Shown piece by piece: positions 10,613-22,400 of a DNA stretch of 64,000 bases. Each line of letters starts with the position of its first letter. Position 1 is the stretch's first letter. Origin of the DNA: Bicyclus anynana (Eukaryota; Arthropoda; Insecta; Lepidoptera; Nymphalidae); assembly GCF_947172395.1 (NCBI RefSeq), contig NC_069102.1:14160250-14224249 (forward strand). The letters are read 5' to 3'. Under the pieces are notes generated by a model. That model had not been told where the DNA came from and did no database searches. It saw only the letters and a program-made list of their open reading frames with translations. Both the position numbers and the translations under genes were made by a program.

Positions 10613-11172
10613 GTAAGTTGTTATTTTTTGCTTTTTAGTTTAGGTTAATTTTTGAGTTGGAAGTCGGTTGAATTTTTTTTATTAAAATTTTCTGATCCAG
10701 CAATCATAATATTCAAGTCGTATTTGTGTATTGTTTTCTTTATTCTTAATTTAAAAATTTTGCAAGTGGTTGAAGAATCGGTTTATCGGTTTTTTAATAA
10801 TTTTTGATCGTGCTATATAATTACAAACATTCGGGAGCACTCGCGCCGCGATTGGTTAAGCTCGGTTTAGGATGAGTTTACTGCGAGCAAAAAGTGCCAC
10901 ATTGTCGCTTCCATGCTCACAGTGAGGTCGTGTCAATGTTTGTTCCATATCATCATTACTTATTTGTTTCGTTTGCAATTGTTAGTCTTGTTATTTATTT
11001 GTTGTTTGGTTGTTATATTATTGCTGATTGCTGAGTAGTGTATGACTAACAATAATATAACTAACCGAAAATTCCGACTTTCAGATGGGTGGATTTTAGG
11101 TTGAATTTCATATGGATTGATTTATTTATTAGGTATATTAAAAATATAAAAAAAAAAAATATTATGAAAAAA

Positions 11173-11470
11173 TACAATCGACTTCAAAATGTTAACGTAC
11201 CCACGAAACTAAAAAGGGAAAGATAACATTATTATATTTTCTACTTATTGATCATTTTGAAGTCGCTGCCAAGCCCGTCTGATGTTGACTTAAGTCGTTA
11301 CTGAAAAAAACACATGACAGACAAAAATAATGTCTGAGAAACAAAAATCTTTACGATAGGGTACACCTTGAATTAATAGATTGAATACACTGGCTTGGCA
11401 GAAAATATAATAATATTAATTTTCCCTTTTTTAATTTCGTGGGTACGTTAATATTTTGAAGTCGGTTGTA
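11173..11470. mobile_element. MITE-like element with about 36-bp inverted ends
   Basis: The left end 'acaatcgacttcaaaatg' followed by 'ttaacgtacccacgaaa' pairs with the right end 'tttcgtgggtacgttaa' followed by 'tattttgaagtcggttgt'. The ends resemble those of the 5603-10669 composite, so the same transposase family may be involved. There is no coding capacity. Confidence 0.8.
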
Positions 11471-11494
11471 TATATTTTTTTAAATTATTATTTG

Positions 11495-11662
11495 TTTTTT
11501 CTCAATTAGGTCCTTCAACTATTTTAAAATCAAAAATCTCCATTTAAAATTGCCACTGACTTTATGAAAAAATATTCGTATGCGGAAATAATGTCGCTGC
11601 TATGTCCAACGTTTTCATGTATGTAGATTTACTTCTTCTTCATGGAGTATAATATATTCTTT
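11495..11662. repeat. right arm of the large inverted repeat
   Basis: This is the reverse complement of 4901-5213 without the 136-bp insertion. It shares 'gtatgcggaaataatgtcgc' and 'attgccactgactttat' in inverted order. Divergence between the arms is modest, by eye about 10-15 percent. Confidence 0.8.
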
Positions 11663-12429
11663 GGTGCTGTGTTAATAAAGATACACATTTATTTTATTTA
11701 TAAGCCACAAAGGACACAAATATTAAAATTAAAAAATATGTACATAATTATCGACAAGTTATAATTTCATGTATCTTTCCCGTCTCTTCAATTCATAGAC
11801 AATCTAGCATTACGAAATGTCAAATTGGTAACATTTTCGTTAATCTGTAGAAATAAAACTTGTTGTGATTTCGTTTTTAGTGAAATAAATGTGATATAAT
11901 AGTTAATTACAAGCAGTTTTTATGTAATTCGCGGTGTGCGCGTTAAATGAAGTGATGTGTATATAAATGATTTAGTTTAAACGGACGGTTTGTGAGAAAT
12001 ATGTGAATGTCGTGACGACGGATCTTTGTTTACCTTTTTTGCCATGTAAGGAAAAAAATAGTATAGATAGAAATATTATCAGATGTTAGAAAATGCATCA
12101 GTCTTTCTTGTCTATTTTAGTAAAATAAACGGTAGGTGCAACGTTAATTTATTAATGTACTAGCGAAACCCAGCTAAAACTTTCAAGCTATAAGTTAACT
12201 TGTTCTTTTTTTCTAAAGAATTGTCAATAAAATGATAGGTAAATATGTTCGTCATATATTGATATGACGATGAATATGCACTGTATGCCATAGGAGTATG
12301 TCTTTTGTAGGGACTTCAAACACCACGCTCCTGAACTGCCTGATACTTGCTTCGTCATTAGATTTGAATAATCCTCAGAAATAGGGAAAGAAATAGGGAG
12401 GGTTGATTAAGACTGGACTTTGTGTGGAC
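11663..12429. other. non-coding stretch, no gene seen
   Basis: This is AT-rich sequence with no ORF above 60 codons and no recognisable repeat boundary. It may belong to the RIC3 upstream region, but nothing in the sequence shows that directly. Confidence 0.4.
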
Positions 12430-12869
12430 AAGACAAGCTAATGTCAAGACTGTTTAATTTAGTTTCGTCCGACAGTCGCAAGTCTGCGTTACTCAAAGCA
12501 TAAACACAGGAAATCGTACAGCCGCGACGTCGTAAACCCGCTTACGTTTATAAATCCCGCCTCAGTCGCCGCTCATATCGCCCATCGGTTGCGATTGACT
12601 CCTCAATTTCTACTCGTGTGCGAAACGGTCCCTTTATTCTGTTTGACAGTTAAATCAAACGTTTAGAATTCAGTGCAGACTGGCGACAATAAATCGCGTT
12701 TTGTTTTTTAAATTAAAATAATAATTAGGTATATCTTTGTCGTTTATTTGTACGTTCTTTATTGATTTTTAAGAGATAATGGTTTAACTAATTTATGGTG
12801 TATTTTTTGGTTAAAGTATAACTATACTAGAAGTGTCAGTGCACGTGTTAACAAATGGCAGTTAAAAAG
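12430..12869 (+). promoter_or_regulatory. candidate RIC3 promoter, 5' UTR and first codons
   Basis: This is a locally GC/CpG-richer block ('gccgcgacgtcgtaaacccg', 'cagtcgccgctcatatcgcc') followed by an arthropod-initiator-like 'tcagtg' at about 12,672. An ATG at 12855 opens five codons (MAVKK) and reaches a 'gtatctg' splice donor at 12870, in a phase compatible with the first sure RIC3 exon. If the donor is not used, the frame continues as a short hydrophobic peptide to a stop. RIC3 proteins usually have an N-terminal membrane anchor that is not seen here, so this start is only a candidate. Confidence 0.3.
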
Positions 12870-12956
12870 GTATCTGCATTATGCATATTATTCTTCTTGA
12901 CTTGAACTGTGAAGCGACAACAGTAGTGTATTACAATACGATGTTTTAAAAGACAT

Positions 12957-13250
12957 ACTATATGACCTCTACTTCCGATTCCGGAGGGTCTAGATTCGAA
13001 TCCGGTCCGGGGCATGCACCTCCAACTTCAGTTGTGTGCATTTTAAGATATTAAATATCACGTGTCTCAAACGGCGAAGGATAAACATCGTGAGGAAACC
13101 TGCATACCAGAGAATTTTCTTAAATCTCTGCGTGTGTGAAGTCTGCCAATCCGCATTGTGCCAGCGTGGTGGACTATTGGCCTAACCCCTCTCATTCTAA
13201 GAGGAGACTCCAGTTCAGCAGTTTGCCGAATTTAGTGAGCATATTTTAAA
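12957..13250 (+). mobile_element. tRNA-derived SINE (family 1)
   Basis: The copy starts inside the tRNA-like head ('gacctctacttccgattc', B-box 'gattcgaatccgg') and continues with the family body ('catcgtgaggaaacctgc', 'cattctaagaggagactc'). It lies in the intron just upstream of the first sure RIC3 exon. Confidence 0.85.
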
Positions 13251-13338
13251 CAGCTCACTAAAGAGAACTTCTTCACTAATGCGGGTTAGGGGTCCTTCAA
13301 AACTAACACTTTTAATATTTTTGTGTTACTATTTACAG

Positions 13339-13476
13339 CCACCGCCCATCCCGGGCATGCGCCCGCCGCTGGGCTCCCCGGGCGGGCCGGTGCCTGCCCC
13401 CAAGTCGTCCATGGGGTTCGTGATGCCCATCTACACCATATGCATCATTGTGTTCTTCGTCTACACTCTGAGTAAG
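13339..13476 (+). CDS. ric3: RIC3 exon: Pro-rich linker and membrane span
   Basis: This exon has 46 codons in phase 0, with acceptor 'atttacag' and donor 'aag|gtacgc'. It encodes a Pro/Gly-rich stretch and then the hydrophobic 'MPIYTICIIVFFVYTL', the conserved second membrane segment of RIC3 proteins. Confidence 0.92.
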
Positions 13477-16400
13477 GTACGCAGATCGGCTAAGTTTAAG
13501 CAGTATCTTTATTTCCTTACTACTATTATAGATACTATTATTATAGAGAGGTAAAGTTTGTGGTGTGTACGACATAATCTCTGGGTCTATTGATTTTTTT
13601 TTTTTGTTTTTTTTTTACCAATAAAAAGCCACATTGTTTTTGAAGTGTCATAGGCATTTTGGGCTCTTCTCGGACCAAGGCGCGTTTGAAACCCTCGTAA
13701 CTTTAATTTTAAGTTTTCGAATAATTATTATCACCATTATCTTAATTTTAATATTATTACCTGACGTTTCGAAAGAGCTTGTAAACTAAGCCTATTTAAA
13801 ACACACAAGAAATCGTACAGCCGCGTAATGAATTTTGACTTTGACTTTGACTTTATATTTTATTCCGGGCGTCCGCTAGTGTTAGAATAAATTTAAGTAA
13901 TACATTGATGATTGGTATTGGATAGCACTTAATCTTTAGGCACAAAATGAAAAAGTTGAAATAAATGATATTTGTGATAGTTAAAAGATATTTTAAAAGA
14001 GAAACAGTTGAAATTCTCAGTAGAATCTGCTTAGCATATCCGAGCAATAGCAGAGTCACTACAAACATAAACTTCACAATTGCTCGATATAGACTTAGAG
14101 CTGATGACACATTGAGGCGACTTGGGATTGGTTATCTTCCAAACAAATCTACCTTGCAAACACGGTCTAAACTCCATATTGGCTTACCGTAACTTACCTA
14201 ACTATTGTAAGGGCAAGAACTGACAAACTAATAGCTTTTATAATGTAAAAAAGATCTTGGCATCACAGGATTTCACCACAGAATACATAATAATAGTACA
14301 AGTCCGTAAGCCTCCTCAAAATAAACCTGTTTATTTAAGTTATCTGTATCATCCATATGAGTTGTTAGGTTATCTTTCACTGCTGTTGAATGTCTTTTTA
14401 GATATTGTTCAAGCGGACCGGACCGTACGAGCCAGTCGCCCCCGACCCGCAGTTCAGGAGACGGGTGTTCCGGGACGACTCCAGGACATCGCCTGACAAA
14501 CTGGGTAAGTTCCCAATAACTTTGCATTATGATAATAATGTCTTCAACCCTATTACACAAACGTAAGCAACGACCTTTGAAAAATCTATATCTGTTGAGT
14601 CAAAAGTCAAAAACAACTTGTGTCCAAATAAACAATATTTTAAAACCTTTTTTTATGAATTTCAAGTATTTTTGAAAATTAGGAACACGACAATACCGGT
14701 CTGATAGACCGGTATTGTCGTATTCCGTTCGTGTAAAAATCTGTTTCCATTTGAATTAACTCAATATTTTGGATCTAAATCTCAGGGCATCAACTTAAGC
14801 AAGGAAGGAAGGAAGTTGTTTCAACGGGTCCTGGGACATTAAATCCATAAAGTCCACAAGCTATTAAATCCATAGCAATTCCATAATGTTTCGACATTTC
14901 GTACCCTGAGGGCCATTAGGCTTATTGTAGTATTGTTTCGTACAGCGATTTTGGACGTCATCGACCATTTCATTTACTCTATTCATACCATTTACTGAGG
15001 TAACATTACTTAACATTGGCGTAACATGCAAGCCCTTAGGTCAAAGTAGGTATAGCAAATCAATTGTTAGGAAAAATACAGCCGCAAAACATTTTTTTAT
15101 AATTCATGACTTAACTTTATATTTCCTAATGGGTTATTTAATTTACACGTGTTCTAACGCAGACTTGACTAAGTAAATTAATAATGTAATTTATTTTAAC
15201 GCATGCAGGACACAAAGAAGCTGATGCGAGTGAGTGGTATTTGTTGTTATTTTTATTTTCTCTATATAGGCATTCGACAGAAACAGGAAAACGTTAATTA
15301 ACGCCGCACTGGTTCTAATTAAAAAAACATTGAATCGAGCGAACTTGATAAGCTTGTACTACTACGATAGTGCGTTTCGTTTGTTCGATGTTTCTATATA
15401 ACTAATATTATTTATATTATTTGATTTGCTTCAAAGTAGAAGTCAACGAGTCCCAAAAATTATGTCCAAACCAAATATTTGGTCAAATTGATAGTAAACA
15501 ATGATGTAGAACTATTAGTACAAGAACTTAACAAAATAAAAATTCCAGCTCCATTAGTAACAGTCTGCTAAAATATTACGTAATCATTCTATTGTCTTAT
15601 TGATGCAGGAACGTGGTAGAATTTTAATATCTTGCAAAATTAGCTGGAACTTTTCTTCACATCTCGATCCCATAATCCAAAATCCTGGTGAATTAGTTCT
15701 GTCCTCAGTGTAACTTTTAAATGAACAAACCTGAAAATGTTAGTTATGACGAACACTGGATTGTTGAAGTATGATGTTATGCAATCCATGAAAATGACAC
15801 ATTTATGTTAATGATATGACATTTGTTTATTTGGAAACTTACGATGAGGACATTTTACATCATCCGTCAGAGGCACCTGACCTCTATATCTACAAAATGT
15901 ATATAGATGTGACATCTATTTCCACACAATATAGGTCATTATATAGATGCACAGTTTTACTGAACGCTGTGCTAATGTCTAGGGGACGCCGAGCTGGCGG
16001 CGTTACGCAGCAAGCTCGCGGAGACAGAGCGCGCGTTGCAAAGGATTGTGGGGCAACTCGCGCAGCGCGATGCGGTACCTTGCCATCGATCCGATATACC
16101 TCTATATACAGCTTTCCAAAAAAGATTTTGCGAAACGCCTTACCATTCTTGTGGCTGCTTACTTTTACTCTCCCGATCCCATTACTTCTTCATTAAGGAA
16201 ACTCAGAAAGCTGGTAATACTCCTTTCCAATACACTCTGTGTCTAGAGATCTTATATTGATATTTAACGTCTTTTCTGGTCGTGGACCTTGTCCACAGTC
16301 ACAGTAGCATCCTCAATGACCCCAGTCTAATAATCCACACTAAGTTCAGAATCTCACGATAAATGTCTTAACAATACACAATACGAGCTTTTAAGCAAGT

Positions 16401-19400
16401 TACAAGAATTTTGTTTTGTAGTTTTTTTCTACAGGGTTTATCTCAACTTTATCTAAGCTTTTATCTGTTCATGCTGTCTGGGTTTTTATTTATTGCAACA
16501 AATTTATCTTAGGAACTAGACATTAATTAGCTTGAAATAGTAGAGGTGTATCGGATCGTAGTAGTCACAGATTTCTCCTCTTTTGAGACTAGAGCGTGAA
16601 GAGGAGAGTCCATCATGTTAATGGCATCGTTTGATTTTACCAGTAGATGGAGTACTTGCGTGTTATCCTAAGGTGTTTTAATATCTACGCTTGCGGCATG
16701 GTGACGGTTCTTATTAGATTTTTGAATATTGGGAATATTACATCAACAATTAAATGATTTCTTCTCAAACGCAGCTTGCACCAAATGTCACAAATATTGG
16801 TGTTAAGTATCACTACAGTTAGCACTATAGACTTTTGTTTGCTGCTGCGAAATGCTGTTTTCAATAATGCGTAATTACGGAAAATTATTTAGTTATTCGA
16901 CTTTCTTGCAGAAGTCGTGAAGAAGTTTTGTCTCCTTTTGAATGGCAAAATCATATAGATATTCTAATCAGGAAATCGAAATATGCATATTCTCAAGTCT
17001 ATACATCTCATGATTTCTATTACTAAATGTATTGTTTGTGTAATATTCCCAAAACGTTTTTAATTCAAATACTTATTTTATTTTATGTATTGTAGATGGC
17101 TAGAAATGTTTGAGTATTAAGAATGTCCCCTTCGTTAGAAAGCGCCAGAGACCCCATAATATTTATTACTCGTTGAATGCCGGGATGTGACCCGTTATAC
17201 CAAAGCTGACATCAATATCTATTTATACCCAAATAATAAACGATAATTTTATTTTAATATACATGCAATGCGTAAGTAATTAAAATGCATTATTAAAACA
17301 GAAATAATGCCAGAGCCGTTACTCGATAATCATAAAAATAAAAGTTAATTGGATACCTACTTCCGTTAGTAACTTTTTATCTAACTTAGTGCGTTATCAA
17401 CCGACTTAATAAAAACGACGATATTAACAATTTGACGTAGTATACGACGATATTATATACTTTTTGAAACTTGGTGACTTTAAGTTTAATAATGATGTAT
17501 GGTGATAGAGGATCTCCTCGGTGTACCACCAACATTCAATTCAATGCAATATTACACTTTACGTTTTATTTCACAAATTCTACCCGGAATTGTTTTTATA
17601 ATTTCTGTCTGTTACTGTCTTATAGGATATGTTTAACGATTTCAAATAAAGCTGAAGTATTAGTAGTAGTATAGTTAATATCTTAGGGATACTGTCGAAG
17701 TCAGTTAGTCAGAGTAACCTGATTTAGATAATATAATGATAAGCCGACCATACAAACTCGTATTGGCGGGTGTCCAAACTGCATCGATCGTTGAACAAGC
17801 TATTTTAGTCTTTACGTCCTTCGTTGCTGCTTGTCGGTGAAAGTTTATTTTTGTATGATTTAATTTTGTTATCATTAAAAATCAAGTATTAAAAATTACT
17901 GAAATTACGTTATTATTTTCGTGATGGTCAAACATTGAAGCTACAATTTATAATTTTACTACATTTGTCTCTACTATTCTGTATTATGTCGACAAAGACT
18001 TGGGTGAAGATATTGTTGATTATCATAGGATATTTAAATCAGATTATGAAATAACATTGGTTTGTTTACAGCTCAATCTATTAGAATATGTATTTTCAAT
18101 GATAATAATTTTAGATAACGCAGACGTATTCATTAATATGTAATGCGCAAAAATTGTACATTTCATATTTTCAGTTAGCTGGAATAATTTGATGAGAGGA
18201 ATTGACCAAGGACTTTTGATAACCTACATGACTAATATTTTTTCCTAGATGTAACAAATATCTCACACTCCGTTAGTTGAAGTTAACTCTAGAATGATGA
18301 AGATTAATAAATATGTATAGTTAAAGAATGAATGTCACTAATATTAATTCTCTATAAAAAGGAATAATAAATGAAAACGTTTGTTTAAATAAAATGTTAA
18401 ATTGTAAATATATAATATTGTATTATATGATTAAAATCACAATGATAATGACAAAATGTTATTTGTGATTATGTTATTTGTTGCATATTTTTACAATAAC
18501 ACTAATGTAGAGTACTTCTCAAATTTCCTCTGCTCCTTAGCTCCTTTGTTTAATATGATAAAGTATGTGTGTAAGATTATTTGAAAAATATCGCTTTAGT
18601 TAATACATTATATTTAAATATAGTAAATATTGATGGTGTAGATTTACAGACGATAATAGTTTTTCAATTAAAAATTCATTAAAAATTGCATACTTTTAGG
18701 AATTCATTTTAAATATTATCACTAAATTATCATTATTTGTATAATACAAAAAAGAATTTAGTTGAAAATTGCAACTTTTTATGTCACAAGTTGAGCGCTT
18801 ACGCCTCTCTATCGCTTGTATCGCGCTCTCGCTTGCACGCTCAGCTCAGGCGGGACGAGACACTTTTTCGTGCGTGCAGACGGTGTTCCTCGATTTATAA
18901 GACGTTATCACGTCAATTAATGTGAAATTGTCGGCCGACAGTTGTGTCGGCCATATCGGGCCTGGTAGCGGAGGTCACGCAGCAGATGGAGGCGGGCCAC
19001 CATCACACACAGCAGCGACAGGTTCTTGCATGACGCCATCTTTGATTCCTTTCGACGTTGCTTCTCCTTTGTTCGTTGATTTTAGACCGTTCATTGGAAA
19101 CAATCACTATACATATATCTAATATGAAACAGAAATACAGAGTCAGAAATACAAAATCAGAATCAGACAGAAATTGTTACTTTAAGTTTAAAGACAAGTC
19201 ACCCACATAAGTTCTCAAATTATCGATTATCAATTATGATGTCAGTAAAGAAAACTAATATTTTTAATCACAGTCAATACAAATTAAAAGTGATACTTAC
19301 ATACATTTGAGATGGAATTTTATTTTGTTTTCTTTATTTGTATTGTGTGACTTTCAATATTCACAAAATTATTTTTACCCTGGTACATTTCTTTCTAATA

Positions 19401-22400
19401 TTATTTTTTTTGCATCGCGCTTTTGAGTCTTTTGCAAATTTCTTTTAACGTAAGCCTGATTTTATTTTGTCAGTAATTAATTTCATTTAAGATTTGTCAT
19501 CTACATATTTACCATCTACAAAAGGGAAACTTTACTGCCCCAATTTTAATGTAATAAGAGCATACATTCATATACATTACATGTTGTAATTCTAATACAA
19601 TATTAATATTTTCACCATAAATTATTTCTTAAAATAATATTTTATTTTTGTCCATCTTAATAATTTATTTCTTGAATCTATTTTGGCTTCATGAATCTAT
19701 TTGAGTTATTGTGTTGTTTGTTTTGTTGTGTTCAGTTGTATCTGCCATGTTCATTGTTGTTTCATTTTGTTGTGTTTCGTTGACTCCGCTACATTCATCT
19801 GTCTGCTTGATCCGACCTACCTGGTTAACCTACTACTAAAATATCAACTGTATATTTAACGGCACATTAAATTTCGTGACACTTTACATCTTCTTTTTCA
19901 AAAATAACAAATACCCTTTAGCAATTGTATGTAGGTGTCTCAAATACGATTATCAAACTAAAACCAGTATCCATTTCTATCAATAACACCAATTATTTTA
20001 GTTTTTCTAGTCGGTAACACTGCGTGAATTTTCTGATTATTTTTAGCCTTAGTTTTGCAATTGTGAACTTTTTTGAGATAGATGTAGTTTTGTTTTTATT
20101 TATTGTTTTCGATAATATTGGCATATAAGACAAATACCTACTTTATATACCACAGGCATTTTAAGTTCGATTTTAATAGTTTGATATGAGTATGTCAATT
20201 TAGTACGCTTAATATAAAATTGCATATTTTTTTAGTGTTATAGAAGTTTAGAATATGTTTTCTTTGTTTTGCACAATATTTTAAGTAGCTTGTTTAATAA
20301 AGTTTTTATACAAAAATTAACATGAGATACTTTAGTTAATTTTTCAAGCTAAATCTAATGCCTGATGCTTGGTGTCTCACTATTGATATCGGGAGCTCTC
20401 GTATTAATTTATTATTAATTAGAATTTGCTCAAGTAAAATTTAATTGAAAAATAATTTGTTTTTAACGTTTAAATTAGATCTACATACAAAGTAAGCGGG
20501 ATATATAAGGCTTTATTGAGAAAGATATCAAAATGAGATGTAAGATCTAAGATCAGACAGTAGTTTTTGAAGTCAATATGAAGCACAAGGTTCCATATTT
20601 GTAATTTAACATAATTCTGTACATTTTTTTTAATTATAGGAAGCGCTGGATAACGCTCGCCCATACACCAATGGTACTGTCATACACAGCGGCGTCGTAC
20701 AAATAGTCGCTACCGAATACAGGGATAAGACTCCCGAACCCCAAAAAGAGAAAGAATCCACTCCAGAAATAAAAGAAATCATTCCTGAGCCCGAAGTTAT
20801 AGCACTAGACGCTGATAAAGATGTAAGAGATGAAACTTTAGAAATAATAGAAAAAGAAGTGTTACAAAAACAACCAAGTCCTGAACCAGAAATACCTTCT
20901 ATAGATACACCAAAAGAAATTGAAGATTTTGAACAAGTTAATGAAAGCGTACAACAAATTACAAACGACTTAGTAGATATAGATGTAAAAGAACCTATTG
21001 CAGAAGAATTAGCAGATGAAAAGGCAAATTTAGATGAAGTTAATGCAGAACTTGCGTCATCAATACCAGAACAAGAAATTAACAATCAAGAAGAAGAATT
21101 GAAGGCAGATGAAAAGGCAAATGTAGATGAAGTAAGAGAACAACCTGACTCACTAATTCTAGAACAAAAAGTTAATAACCAAGAAGAAGAAAATGTAATA
21201 GATAGTAAAGTTACTGAAGAAATTGAACAGGGAAATACTGATTTTACAAAATCAGAGGAGTTTTTAAAAGAAGAGAGGAAAGACAGAGAGGAACAAGAGT
21301 TGTCAACTGAAGATTTATTAGAAGAAGCTATAAAAGACTTGCCTGAAGAAATGGTGGTGGATGATAAAGAAAACCAAAGCGTCAAGGTACGTTATTTATT
21401 TACCTGTTTTGATATCAGAAACGCCGCGCACAGTTTCCGTTTAAGAGTTATTTAGTAAGAATAAGATACGAAATGCATTTTAATAAAAACATCAAGGGTT
21501 AGCAGCGCATATTTTAATTAAAATTAGCTCGCGACGGTTAATAAAAGGCTCGCGCTTGATAACTATCTTATTGTATGTGTTGATGTGGCCTAATAAAGTT
21601 GAATAGGCTTACCAAAGAGTATGCATTCAATCGTGTCTTAAAGATGCCCAGTTTGTAATTGTAAGGATCAAAAAACACAGATTAAATCTTGAATCATACC
21701 CTTTATTGAAGCAGGTGTTGTCAATTGTGTACGATTTGGGCTTGATTTAGTTAAAAATATTGTGCAAGCCGCTAGATCAAAGAAGCGTACAATATGTGTA
21801 GGTGGTGGGCATGGAGGTGACGGCGCACGCAGCAGACGGCGGGTCCTGCAGACCCGAGCCGCCCAAAGCGCCGCCGCAGACTAAAACGGTAAGGGTCCCT
21901 TAAGATTATAATGTATTCCATAAGGATTTAATTTCAGGAGAATTATTTGTAATATTTAATTACAATTAAGCCTTGATAGCTACATGCCGAATATAGAACA
22001 CACATGAAAATCAAGGGTGGATGTGGTCACGACCCTTATATATGAGGAACACGACTGAAGGAGGTGGAGCTCCATAGTTTTGTACTAGCACAAATTCGCT
22101 TTGTTTTATTTTATGTTACTATAATTAAAAATGCTGTCTATTCTCAAGGGATAGAAAATAAAAAAAATAACTACTTTTGTGCCCTACATTGATATTAACT
22201 TGTGTCTAGTGTGACTACATCATCATTAACAGCCGATACAACGACATAGGCCTCTTGCATAGCCCAAACACCACGGTTTCGAGCCGACACCATTTAACCC
22301 GCTTGATGTCTTCAGTCCACCCAGTGGGGGGTCGACTAACACTGCGCCTCTGCTGGAGATTCTTACCACCCCTTGCTCCGCTGTTATCGTGACCACAGAC

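Larger units (their letters stand above)
5603..10669. mobile_element. composite element with inverted ends enclosing minisatellite, LINE and hairpin
   Basis: The interval opens with 'aaccgacttccaa' (5603-5615) and closes with its reverse complement 'ttggaagtcggtt' (10657-10669). Inside are a 130-bp minisatellite, the retrotransposon inserted into it, and a 165-bp palindrome near the right end. Related ends occur at 11173-11470 and near 27,950. Without the 3.9-kb retrotransposon the host element would be about 1.1 kb, which suits a non-autonomous DNA element. The family is unresolved. Confidence 0.6.

Noticed and set aside
5603..10669. Single autonomous DNA transposon of 5 kb
   Set aside because: The only large ORFs belong to an inserted LINE with its own target duplication; no transposase frame is present.
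20630..21085. Ser-rich ORFs on the minus strand (also 21086-21385)
   Set aside because: They mirror the Glu-rich RIC3 exon (GAA/GAT read backwards gives TTC/ATC/TCT); the plus strand has splice sites and phase.
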